Source: Bacillota bacterium (GTDB lineage Bacteria > Bacillota > Clostridia > Christensenellales > Aristaeellaceae). Taken from it: DNA of 9,132 nt. The position numbers were made by a program, and so were the translations under genes. Of this stretch, positions 1-6,078 are shown in pieces; position 1 is the first letter of the stretch; every line of letters starts with the position of its first letter. Where the stretch lies: assembly GCA_023415715.1 (NCBI GenBank), contig JAEZJP010000002.1:1-9132 (forward strand). The letters run 5' to 3'. The notes beneath the pieces are model-generated. The model did no database searches, was not told the DNA's origin, and saw nothing but the letters and a program-made list of their open reading frames with translations.

Positions 1-1
1 T

Positions 2-928
2 TATGAATGTGTTGGCGATTACCCCTATATGCCCAAGCTGCGCACCTCAAACCCTGCGGTCCGGGAAATGGTGCTGGATGTGATGACCTACTGGATCAGG
101 GAAGCGGATGTTGACGGCTGGCGGCTGGATGTGGCGGATGAGGTGGATTTCTCGACATTACAAATGATCCGCACCCGCCTTAAGGAAGCGTATCCCGAAG
201 CATTGCTTCTTGGCGAAACCTGGGGGGATGCCGGAAAGCTTGTAGGCGCTGGCGATCAATTGGACAGCGCCATGAATTACCTCTTCCGTGACGCAATGGT
301 GGATTATTTCGCCAAGGATCGCATCGATGAAACAGAGCTTGACCACCGCGTCCAGCACATGCTGATGAAATACCCCGACCATGTAAACTATTGTCTGTAC
401 AACTGCCTTGGCAGCCATGATACCTCAAGGTTTCTTACGGAGTCGGGGGGTGATGTGGAGAAGATGATGCAGGCCATCGCCTTCCAGATGACCTTTCCTG
501 GCAGCCCGGCTATCTATTACGGCGACGAGGTGGGCATGGCCGGCGAAAACGATCCTGGCTGCCGTGGCGGCATGATCTGGAAAGCAAATAAACAAAACCA
601 ATTGCTGCTTGATTGGCACATAAAGCTGACTGCACTTAGAAAGCAAAGCCCCGCAATGCAAAAAGGCAGCTACCGCACTTGGGTGTGCGATTCAGGAAAA
701 CATCTCTTCGGCTTTGTGCGGAGTTACAAAAGAGAAAGCGTATACGTTTTTTTCAACCGGGGATGCGTTCTCCAAACGGTATCTTTGCCCTGTGGAGATG
801 CCAATGACCTGATCACGGGCGAACACCTGGACTTTGCGGACGAGTCGGGAACGCGGCAATTCACCGTTCCGTCTCATTCCGTTAAGATCATTCAACTAAC
901 AGGAGGAGAAGAGCCATGTGTACCCTGA
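2..928 (+). CDS. GH13 alpha-amylase family enzyme, neopullulanase/cyclomaltodextrinase type (5' partial)
   Basis: This is the C-terminal 308 codons of a glycoside hydrolase family 13 enzyme. The frame is open to the left edge, so the ATG at 29 is an internal Met (the segment MPKL...NP.VRE is a conserved GH13 block), and the true start lies outside the window. The three catalytic acids are visible in order: the nucleophile Asp in DGWRLDVADEVD (codon 128-130), the acid/base Glu in LLGETWGD (215-217) and the transition-state Asp in GSHDTSR (419-421). The later block GMAGENDPGCRGGMIW resembles the NDP.CR..M.W signature of maltogenic amylase, neopullulanase and cyclomaltodextrinase (GH13_20-like). 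After the barrel comes a short beta-rich C-terminal domain of roughly 80 residues. The family hydrolyses alpha-1,4 (some also alpha-1,6) bonds in maltodextrins, cyclodextrins or pullulan. Its stop overlaps the next gene's start by 13 bases, which implies translational coupling to the sugar-binding protein. The exact specificity cannot be read without the N-terminal domain. Confidence 0.93.
   Translation, partial: YECVGDYPYMPKLRTSNPAVREMVLDVMTYWIREADVDGWRLDVADEVDFSTLQMIRTRLKEAYPEALLLGETWGDAGKLVGAGDQLDSAMNYLFRDAMVDYFAKDRIDETELDHRVQHMLMKYPDHVNYCLYNCLGSHDTSRFLTESGGDVEKMMQAIAFQMTFPGSPAIYYGDEVGMAGENDPGCRGGMIWKANKQNQLLLDWHIKLTALRKQSPAMQKGSYRTWVCDSGKHLFGFVRSYKRESVYVFFNRGCVLQTVSLPCGDANDLITGEHLDFADESGTRQFTVPSHSVKIIQLTGGEEPCVP
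901..908 (+). promoter_or_regulatory. Ribosome binding site of the sugar-binding protein gene
   Basis: AGGAGGAG lies 7 bases before the ATG at 916, inside the last codons of the GH13 gene. It is a near-perfect Shine-Dalgarno match and fixes the start of the binding protein at 916, even though that start overlaps the upstream reading frame by 13 bases. Confidence 0.85.
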
Positions 929-2169
929 AAAAAATTCTGACGGTCATCCTGGTAGCTGTGCTTTGCTTGCCGGCAGCTGCAGCTTTGGGACAATCGTCAG
1001 AGACCCCGGTGACCATCAATTTCTGGCACCACTACAGTGCACAGTCTGCCGAGAACGAGACGCTGATGAACGTTCTCATTCCCAAATTCGAAAGCGAAAA
1101 CCCCGGGATCAAGGTCAACGCCGTTTCCCACGAGTGGGCGGAACTGCATGATAAGGTGCTTGTCAGCGCCAACTCCGGAAGCCTGCCGGATGTGGCCCGC
1201 TGCGACATCGCCTGGCTGCCCGAATTCCAGAAGATGGGCATCCTGGCAGCCCTGGATCAGGAAATGCCGAACTTTGCCGATGTGGCTTCCACCCTTTTGG
1301 ACAGCGCCATGAGCACCGCAAAAATTGCTGGAGCCACCTATGGCTTGGCCCTGAACACCAATACCAAGATCCTGTTTTATAACGTGAAGATGCTGGAGGA
1401 TGCCGGCATTGCTGTACCTGACACCATGGATGAGCTTGTGGCGGCCGTCAAGAAGATCTCCGGCACCAATGCAAACGGCCAGCAGGTATGGGGTTGGAAT
1501 GAGCCTGCCCTGGCGGGCTGGAACCTGTGCCCCTTCATTTGGAGCTTTGGCGGCGCGCTGACAAGCGATGATCAGACCATTGCCACAGGCTTCATCAACA
1601 GCCCCGCCACCGTAAAGGCGGTTGAAACATTGGCGGATCTTTACAAGGCCGGCGCGCTGACCGGCTTCAACAGCGGAGACATTCCCATGACCGACGGTTT
1701 CGGCACGGGCCGCTACGCCATGATGCTGGAAGGCCCCTGGAAGACCGCGGAACTGCAAGGTGCGTATCCTGACGTTGCTTACGGCACGGCGCCCATTCCT
1801 ACCGGTGAAGGCGGCTCCGCTTCCGTACTTGGCGGTGAGGATATTGCCATGTTTAACACCGCCAACAAGGAAGCTGCCTGGAAGTTCATGCAGTTCATGA
1901 CCTCGGAATTTGCCCAGACCGAAATGGCAAAATGCGGGCAAATCCCGGTGAATAAGGCAGCCTTGGAAAGCGACACCGTCAAGAATGCTCCCTTTGCGCC
2001 CTTCCTCACGGCTATCAAAACCGCCAAGGCACGCCCCACTGTTGCTTCCTGGTCGGAGATCGACAATGAACTGAACATTGCCGTTACCGCCGTGATGAAT
2101 GGTGAGAAAACGGCACAGGCGGCCATGGATGAGCTGGCAGCCAAGGTGGATGCACTCCTGAAACAGTAA
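916..2169 (+). CDS. ABC transporter extracellular sugar-binding protein (family 1, maltodextrin-type)
   Basis: This 417-residue protein has the layout of family 1 sugar-binding proteins (SBP_bac_1, MalE-like), near their usual length. An N-terminal signal (KK at 5-6, hydrophobic 7-23) is followed by the typical mature start VTINFWHHY and IPKFESENPGIKV. Later family blocks include SGSLPDVARCDIAWLPEF, YGLALNTNTKILFYN, GRYAMMLEGPW and EAAWKFMQFMTS. It would bind oligosaccharides outside the membrane and deliver them to the two permeases encoded downstream. Alpha-glucan is inferred only from the coupled GH13 gene. Oddly for a probable monoderm, no convincing lipobox is seen: Cys17 is preceded by A-V-L, which lacks the small residue needed at -1, and cleavage near ALGQ by signal peptidase I looks likelier. 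The start is set by the strong ribosome binding site at 901-908. A 323-base spacer with strong hairpins separates it from the permeases, a usual arrangement for making more binding protein than permease. Confidence 0.95.
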   Translation: MCTLKKILTVILVAVLCLPAAAALGQSSETPVTINFWHHYSAQSAENETLMNVLIPKFESENPGIKVNAVSHEWAELHDKVLVSANSGSLPDVARCDIAWLPEFQKMGILAALDQEMPNFADVASTLLDSAMSTAKIAGATYGLALNTNTKILFYNVKMLEDAGIAVPDTMDELVAAVKKISGTNANGQQVWGWNEPALAGWNLCPFIWSFGGALTSDDQTIATGFINSPATVKAVETLADLYKAGALTGFNSGDIPMTDGFGTGRYAMMLEGPWKTAELQGAYPDVAYGTAPIPTGEGGSASVLGGEDIAMFNTANKEAAWKFMQFMTSEFAQTEMAKCGQIPVNKAALESDTVKNAPFAPFLTAIKTAKARPTVASWSEIDNELNIAVTAVMNGEKTAQAAMDELAAKVDALLKQ

Positions 2170-2271
2170 TTCCGTTCCATTATAGCCCCGCCTCATAGGC
2201 AGGTCAACTAATTTGTGGCTGCCGTGCTGTTCAGTATGGAGCTCATGTATAGAGGTGGCGTCCGAAGGTTT

Positions 2272-2402
2272 CCAAAGGGCTCCAGAACCCCGCCCCCGCC
2301 TGTGGCGGATAAGGGCGGGGTGGAGGAGGCTGGCGAAACGAGCGATGGGAGCGGAGCGAACCATCGCGACGATTGAGCCAGATGGGTATGAAAGCCCTTT
2401 GG
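2272..2402. repeat. Compound inverted-repeat element bounded by 10-bp terminal inverted repeats
   Basis: A perfect 10-bp inverted repeat, CCAAAGGGCT (2272-2281) and AGCCCTTTGG (2393-2402), encloses 111 bases that fold further. Inside are a 13-bp GC-rich hairpin (2288-2320) and a 5-bp stem CTGGC/GCCAG (2330-2334/2377-2381) surrounding a 7-bp hairpin GCGATGG/CCATCGC (2342-2348/2361-2367). A further 7-bp hairpin, TCGCTCC/GGAGCGA (2403-2409/2414-2420), starts at the very next base after the outer stem. As RNA this is a closed multi-branch structure; as DNA it resembles a short terminal-inverted-repeat element. I see no flanking target duplication. The pairings are read directly from the sequence; any function is inference. 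It could be a REP/MITE-like dispersed element, an mRNA-stability element or a structured RNA. Confidence 0.7.
2288..2320. repeat. GC-rich hairpin downstream of the binding-protein gene
   Basis: CCCCGCCC (2288-2295) pairs with GGGCGGGG (2313-2320), and CCGCC (2296-2300) pairs with GGCGG (2304-2308). The result is a 13-bp, almost entirely G-C stem with a TGT loop and a 4-base ATAA bulge on the 3' side. No T-run follows, so it is not a standard Rho-independent terminator. Such a stem at the 3' end of a binding-protein message could block 3' exonucleases, as the REP sequences in the E. coli malE-malF spacer do. That role is inferred by analogy. Confidence 0.75.
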
Positions 2403-2429
2403 TCGCTCCCACAGGAGCGAAGTCCTTTT
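2403..2429 (+). terminator. Short hairpin followed by a weak T-tract (possible attenuator)
   Basis: TCGCTCC (2403-2409) and GGAGCGA (2414-2420) form a perfect 7-bp stem with a CACA loop. The sequence AGTCC then TTTT follows at 2421-2429. The T-run is short and is offset five bases from the stem, so termination would be partial at best. The permease genes downstream have no clear promoter and appear to rely on read-through, so an attenuating role that lowers permease levels relative to binding protein fits the context. The upstream arm could also pair with an identical GGAGCGA at 2353-2359. Confidence 0.35.
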
Positions 2430-2492
2430 AATACACATTCTTATATACATAGCATACATTTGGCACGGCAGCCCATTTTGTGAGGTGTTGAC

Positions 2493-3389
2493 GTGGAGAC
2501 AAAGTCCAGGCTCAACCGGTTTCAAATGTTATTGCTGCTTCTCCCCGGCCTATGCATCTTCTGCTTTTTTACGGTGTACCCCATCCTCCGTCTCTTCTTG
2601 ATGAGCTTCTTTCATTGGAATTTCGGGTCGATGCTGAATCAGACCTTTACAGGCTTAAGTAATTACCAAGAAGTGCTTGGTGACGAATACTTTTGGATCA
2701 CTTTTGTAAATACCTTTGTGTATACCCTGGTGACTGTTCCGGGGCAGATGGCTATCGGGCTATTTGTCGCTGTGCTCATTCATGGCATCTCCCGGCTGAA
2801 GGTTACCTTCCGGGTCATCAATTACCTTCCAGTCATCACCTCGTGGGTTATCGCATCGCTTGTATTCAGGTACGTATTCAACACCGAGGGTCTTCTCAAT
2901 TACTTTCTCACCCAGGTGCTTCATGTAACAAGTGCTAATGTAAAGTGGCTGGACAGCCGCTGGTCCGGCCTTACCGTCGCCATGATCCTTGGCATATGGA
3001 AAGGCGTCGGCTGGAACATGGTTGTCTTTCTGGCCGCATTGCAGCAGGTGCCCATGGATTTATATGAAGCAGCCGATATTGACGGCTGCAATGCGTTCCA
3101 CAAGTTCTTTAGGGTAACGCTGCCCTCCATTAAGGGTACCATTCTTTTTGCACTCATCATGCTCACCATCGGCGGGTTCAACGTGTTCACTTCCATACGC
3201 ATGATTACAGGCGGCAAGCCCGCCCACCTTACGGATACGCTTCTGACCTGGATGTATTACAAGGCGTTCAGCACGGGCAAGTTTGGGTATACTGCGGCGC
3301 TTAGCTTCATTATGGCGTTCTCGCTGGGAATTCTCGCCATCTTCCAATTCAAGGCCATGAAGTCGAAAGACGCGGAGGGAGGGCTTTAA
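2493..3389 (+). CDS. ABC sugar transporter permease, MalF type
   Basis: This 298-residue integral membrane protein belongs to the binding-protein-dependent permease family (MalF/UgpA/LacF type). About six hydrophobic segments are visible, beginning with MLLLLLPGLCIFCFFTVYP at the N-terminus. The cytoplasmic EAA loop that docks on the ATPase is clear: EAADIDG starts at residue 192 and continues to F..VTLP. It lacks the large extra periplasmic insert of enterobacterial MalF and has the usual Gram-positive length. The start is GTG at 2493: an in-frame TGA at 2481 excludes earlier starts, and GAGGTG lies 5 bases upstream. One base separates its stop from the next permease. It would form the membrane channel as a heterodimer with that protein and use an ATPase encoded elsewhere. 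Confidence 0.94.
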   Translation: METKSRLNRFQMLLLLLPGLCIFCFFTVYPILRLFLMSFFHWNFGSMLNQTFTGLSNYQEVLGDEYFWITFVNTFVYTLVTVPGQMAIGLFVAVLIHGISRLKVTFRVINYLPVITSWVIASLVFRYVFNTEGLLNYFLTQVLHVTSANVKWLDSRWSGLTVAMILGIWKGVGWNMVVFLAALQQVPMDLYEAADIDGCNAFHKFFRVTLPSIKGTILFALIMLTIGGFNVFTSIRMITGGKPAHLTDTLLTWMYYKAFSTGKFGYTAALSFIMAFSLGILAIFQFKAMKSKDAEGGL

Positions 3390-3390
3390 C

Positions 3391-4242
3391 ATGAAAAGGA
3401 ACAGCGCCCGTAAATTCCGCGCCTCACTTTTACGGTATACCCTTCTTATATTGGGCGTGGTCATATCAACCCTGCCCATGATCTATATGATTTCCACCTC
3501 CCTGCGCCCAAACGGCGCTCTGTACGAATACCCTCCCCGCTTCTTTCCCAAATGGGAAGCGCTGACGATAGAGAATTACAGGTACATCATCTCGCAGAGC
3601 AAGTTTTATGTGAACTTTTTGAACAGTGTCTTCGTTTCCGTTGCCTCAGTGGCCGTCGCCGCTTTCGTATCCGCAGCTATGGCCTTTGTGATAGGCAAGT
3701 TTCATTTCCGGGGAAAGAAGCTGCTGTTCGGGTTTATCATCCTCACCATGATCATTCCTGGCACCACTATGATCGTGCCGCAGTTCGAACTTGCTGTGAA
3801 GCTTGATCTCGTCAATAAGCTGTGGGGGTTGATCCCCTTTTACGTGGCCTGGGAGATCCCCTTTTCCACATTCATGATCAAAGGGTTCATGGAGAACATA
3901 CCCGGCGAAATCACCGAGGCAACCTATATCGACGGCGCCAGCGTGATGACGGTGTTTCTAAAAATTGCGCTGCCCCTGGCCAGCCCGGCCATCGCCTCCG
4001 TATCCATTTTCAATTTCCTCACCGCATGGGAGGAATACCCCTGGGCAAACACGGTCATTAATGACAACAGCCTGCGCACCCTGCCCATTGCCATCGCGGG
4101 CTTTTTTGGGCAGCACCAGTTCACCCAATGGGGGTATGTGTTTGCCATGTCGGTGCTTACGCTGATCCCCGTAGTGATCGTGTTCATTACCTTCCAAAGG
4201 TATTTTGTGACCGGGCTCACTTCAGGCAGCGTAAAAGGATAA
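3391..4242 (+). CDS. ABC sugar transporter permease, MalG type
   Basis: This 283-residue protein is the second half of the permease pair (MalG/LacG/UgpE type). It starts with a basic tail and a membrane segment (RYTLLILGVVISTLPMIYM), followed by the family block STSLRPNGALYEYPPRFFP. It has about six membrane segments. The EAA loop at residue 176 reads EATYIDGASVMTVFLKIALP, a slight variant with Thr for the second Ala, which is common in this subfamily. The C-terminus, QRYFVTGLTSGSVKG, is the typical end of MalG-like proteins. A GGAGGGAGG stretch in the end of the upstream gene (3374-3382) supplies the ribosome binding site. No ATPase gene and no terminator follow. A new promoter begins directly after its stop, so the operon seems to end here as a three-protein transporter lacking its own ATPase. 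Confidence 0.95.
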   Translation: MKRNSARKFRASLLRYTLLILGVVISTLPMIYMISTSLRPNGALYEYPPRFFPKWEALTIENYRYIISQSKFYVNFLNSVFVSVASVAVAAFVSAAMAFVIGKFHFRGKKLLFGFIILTMIIPGTTMIVPQFELAVKLDLVNKLWGLIPFYVAWEIPFSTFMIKGFMENIPGEITEATYIDGASVMTVFLKIALPLASPAIASVSIFNFLTAWEEYPWANTVINDNSLRTLPIAIAGFFGQHQFTQWGYVFAMSVLTLIPVVIVFITFQRYFVTGLTSGSVKG

Positions 4243-4245
4243 TGG

Positions 4246-4274
4246 TTTACTTGCAATAGATAACATGCTATACT
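4246..4274 (+). promoter_or_regulatory. Vegetative-type promoter with extended -10
   Basis: TTTACT (4246-4251) and TATACT (4269-4274) are separated by exactly 17 bases. The -10 box is preceded by TGC, giving the extended TGN-TATACT form, and matches the consensus at five of six positions. The -35 matches at four of six. Transcription would start near 4281, giving a leader of about 88 bases for the P-loop kinase gene. This predicted start also rules out translation from the TTG at 4279. The promoter begins just after the MalG-type stop codon, so it marks a new transcription unit. Confidence 0.65.
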
Positions 4275-4287
4275 TTATTTGTATGCG

Positions 4288-4303
4288 GGATTGCTATCAA
4301 TCC
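4288..4303. repeat. Leader inverted repeat (possible operator or 5' hairpin)
   Basis: GGATTG (4288-4293) and CAATCC (4298-4303) form a perfect 6-bp inverted repeat around CTAT, beginning about 7 bases after the predicted transcription start. The position suits either a repressor site overlapping the initial transcribed region or a 5'-end mRNA hairpin. No matching repressor gene is in the window. Confidence 0.4.
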
Positions 4304-4313
4304 AAACAATAAT

Positions 4314-4327
4314 GCCAGTTGCCAGTT
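4314..4327. repeat. Tandem direct repeat of a 7-mer in the leader
   Basis: GCCAGTT occurs twice in immediate succession (4314-4320 and 4321-4327) in the leader before the P-loop kinase gene. It may be a paired half-site or simply a replication-slippage duplication. I see no other copy nearby. Confidence 0.3.
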
Positions 4328-4368
4328 CCTCTGCGAGAAAATTCTGTCTCCCCCAAAATGAGGCAAAT

Positions 4369-4953
4369 ATGAAAAGGCTGATTCTTGTTACATCCCCGCC
4401 GGCCTGCGGGAAAACCTACGTATCCAAGCAGCTTGCTAAGAACCTTAAGCATGTGGTTTATCTGGATAAGGACACACTGATTGTTTTGTCCAAGCAGATC
4501 TTTGTAGTCGCAAACCAGGAGTATAACAGAAGCTCCGACTTCTTCGAAGCCAATATACGGGACTACGAATACGCAGCGATCGTCGACCTTGCCTTGGAGG
4601 CGTTGGAATACGACGACATTGTGCTGATCAATGCACCCTTTACAAGAGAAGTTCGCGATACGAATTATATGTCCGCCCTGAAAACAAGGCTCGCGCAAAA
4701 AAACGCAAGCCTTACTGTGATATGGGTTCAGACGGATGTAGAGGTATGCAGGCAGAGAATGATACAGCGCAACAGCGACCGTGACCGCTGGAAAATTGAA
4801 CACTGGGACGAATATATTGCAGACGTCAATTTTGATATTCCAAAGGAGCTGGATGATCCGGATTGCAATGACGATCTGCTGATTTTCAAAAATTCCTCTG
4901 ACGAAGAGTTTGATTCTTCCATGAAAGAGATTTTGGGCATCATCGAAGTATAA
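4369..4953 (+). CDS. P-loop NTPase, small kinase-like protein (AAA_33/zeta-like)
   Basis: This 194-residue cytoplasmic protein resembles the P-loop kinases annotated as AAA_33 or zeta-toxin-like ATP-binding proteins. The nucleotide loop at residues 9-16 is SPPACGKT, with Ser replacing the usual first Gly but with GKT intact. YLDKDT at 31-36 sits where a substrate or base Asp is found in these kinases. DIVLINAPF (83-91) is the Walker B-like strand. The Arg-rich RQRMIQRNSDRDRW (128-141) matches a lid with catalytic arginines. The acidic C-terminus has no recognisable extra domain. The frame is open back to a TTG at 4279, but that codon lies at or before the predicted transcription start. ATG 4369 has TGAGG 5 bases upstream, and its protein begins directly with the first strand of the fold. 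The substrate is unknown: it could phosphorylate a small molecule, a nucleotide or an antibiotic. It lies 14 bases before a methyltransferase gene, probably cotranscribed. Confidence 0.8.
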   Translation: MKRLILVTSPPACGKTYVSKQLAKNLKHVVYLDKDTLIVLSKQIFVVANQEYNRSSDFFEANIRDYEYAAIVDLALEALEYDDIVLINAPFTREVRDTNYMSALKTRLAQKNASLTVIWVQTDVEVCRQRMIQRNSDRDRWKIEHWDEYIADVNFDIPKELDDPDCNDDLLIFKNSSDEEFDSSMKEILGIIEV

Positions 4954-4967
4954 ATAGGTAAAGTATC

Positions 4968-5723
4968 ATGACGCATGAAGAAAAAATGAAGCTGCTGGTG
5001 GATGAAAAGTATCCTTTGGCAGCAAAGTACGATCCCGAATGGATATACGAAAACAAAATGGGCTGCCAGTGCCTTTGGCTTGCAGAGTCACTGTCAAGGG
5101 TGATGAAGCTTGAACCAGGCATGCGCGTTCTTGACCTGGGGTGCGGGAAAGCGCTCACCTCGATCTTTCTTGCCAAAGAGTTTGGCGTCACCGTATATGC
5201 GACGGATCTATGGATCAGCGCAACTGATAACTGGAAGCGCATTTGTGAAATGGGGATGCAGGATCGTGTGATACCGATCCATGCCGATGCCCATGCGCTG
5301 CCCTACGCGAATGATTTTTTCGATGCGATCGTATGCGTTAACTCCTTTCAATTCTACGGAACGGCGGATACGTATCTGGCGGATTATCTGGCACATCTGC
5401 TGAGGCCTGATGGCCAGTTTGGCCTGGCTTTGTGGGGACCCAATGACGAATTTCAAGGAAAAGTACCCACAGATATGGAAAAAGGTTGGTGGCCGGATTT
5501 TTACTATTTCCATTCCCTTGACTGGTGGCGTTGGCACTTTGAAAAGACAAAGCTTTTTGCCATTGAGTTTGGGGATGACATGGGCGGCGACGGCGCTTAT
5601 GTCACAAGGCAATGGGCAAAGATCATGGACAAACAGGATGAACTCCATAACAATGATATCATGCGCTGGAACAGGATGGTTGCAAAACGCAACAGCTTCC
5701 ATGTGGATGATTTCAGAGTGTGA
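4968..5723 (+). CDS. Class I SAM-dependent methyltransferase
   Basis: This 251-residue protein has the Rossmann-like methyltransferase fold. Motif I is VLDLGCGKA at residues 54-62, binding S-adenosylmethionine. The acidic residue at the end of strand 2 is Asp80 in YATDLW. IHADAHALPYANDFFDAIVCV corresponds to the motif II-III region, and LLRPDGQFGLALWG to the post-motif strand typical of Methyltransf_11/25 proteins. The acceptor is not evident. The C-terminal part is unusually rich in Trp, Tyr and Phe (GWWPDFYYFHSLDWWRWHF), which may line a substrate pocket. The start at ATG 4968 is preceded by a modest AGGTAA; an alternative Met is at residue 7. It follows the P-loop kinase by 14 bases and is likely in the same transcript. 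A 40-base gap then separates it from the DUF503 gene. Confidence 0.88.
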   Translation: MTHEEKMKLLVDEKYPLAAKYDPEWIYENKMGCQCLWLAESLSRVMKLEPGMRVLDLGCGKALTSIFLAKEFGVTVYATDLWISATDNWKRICEMGMQDRVIPIHADAHALPYANDFFDAIVCVNSFQFYGTADTYLADYLAHLLRPDGQFGLALWGPNDEFQGKVPTDMEKGWWPDFYYFHSLDWWRWHFEKTKLFAIEFGDDMGGDGAYVTRQWAKIMDKQDELHNNDIMRWNRMVAKRNSFHVDDFRV

Positions 5724-5763
5724 GCAATCATAATGGCATGATCGTACGTGAGGTGAAAACGCC

Positions 5764-6045
5764 ATGTTGATCGGCACTGCACAAATCACCATCTACGCCC
5801 CCTGGGTGCATTCCCTGAAGGAGAAGCGTATGGTGGTCAGGAGCATCTGTGCCAAGGTGCGCAACAAGTTTAACGTCTCCATCGCGGAGGTGGATGCGCA
5901 GGATCTCCACCAGCGCATTGTGCTGGGCTTTGCCTGTGTTGCAGGTGAAGCAGCTATGGCCGACAGCATAATTGAAAACATATTGAATTTTATCCAGAAC
6001 AATTCTGAAGGCGAGATAATCGATATCCTCAAGGAATTAAGATAA
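5764..6045 (+). CDS. ylxP: DUF503 family protein (YlxP-like)
   Basis: This 93-residue protein matches the small DUF503 (YlxP) family across its whole length. It has the beta-strand start MLIGTAQITIYAPW, the conserved basic helix SLKEKRMVVRSI, and the block KFNVSIAEVD followed by QDLHQRIVLGFACV. The family folds as a compact alpha/beta protein, and its function is not firmly known. In Bacillus it lies in the nusA-infB-rbfA translation cluster, which suggests a link to ribosome assembly. Here it stands between a methyltransferase and a PLP enzyme with none of those genes, so it may be a second copy or a relocated gene. The start is fixed by GAGGTG, 8 bases upstream (5750-5755). A 33-base gap with a strong ribosome binding site leads to the next gene. 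Confidence 0.9.
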   Translation: MLIGTAQITIYAPWVHSLKEKRMVVRSICAKVRNKFNVSIAEVDAQDLHQRIVLGFACVAGEAAMADSIIENILNFIQNNSEGEIIDILKELR

Positions 6046-6078
6046 CATTTTTCATTTATAAAACAGGAGGATGTTCCC

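Larger units (their letters stand above)
2170..2492. other. Non-coding spacer between binding-protein and permease genes
   Basis: No credible gene is seen in these 323 bases. Short open frames on both strands (for example + strand 2213-2431) are low-complexity, lack a ribosome binding site and match no family I know. The middle (2272-2420) is a dense block of inverted repeats, described separately. The last part, about 2426-2462, is AT-rich (TTATATACATAGCATACAT), but I could not find a -35/-10 pair with proper spacing, so a separate permease promoter is possible but unsupported. GAGGTG at 2482-2487 is the ribosome binding site for the first permease. Confidence 0.7.

Noticed and set aside
29..31. 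ATG at 29 as the start of the GH13 gene
   Set aside because: The frame is open to the window edge, and the residues before it (ECVGDYPY) continue the conserved GH13 block, so this Met is internal.
997..2412. A 471-codon open frame on the minus strand opposite the sugar-binding protein
   Set aside because: It mirrors the codon pattern of a strongly supported gene, has a His/Gly/Arg-rich composition with no family motif, and runs on into the palindromic spacer. It is a frame shadow.
2213..2431. Small + strand open frame of 72 codons in the spacer
   Set aside because: It has no ribosome binding site, low-complexity content, and is laid over the inverted repeats, which explain the sequence better.
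2460..2480. TTTGGCACGGCAG as a possible sigma-54 promoter before the first permease
   Set aside because: The -24 TGGCAC is present but the required GC element at the proper -12 spacing is missing.
4251..4274. TTGCAA as the -35 box of the promoter at 4269
   Set aside because: The spacing to TATACT is only 12 bases; TTTACT at 4246 gives the proper 17.
4279..4368. Upstream TTG start extending the P-loop kinase by 30 residues
   Set aside because: The TTG lies at or before the predicted transcription start, has no ribosome binding site, and the added residues precede the natural first strand of the fold.
5727..5742. ATCAT/ATGAT inverted repeat after the methyltransferase as a terminator
   Set aside because: The stem is only 5 AT-rich pairs and no T-run follows.
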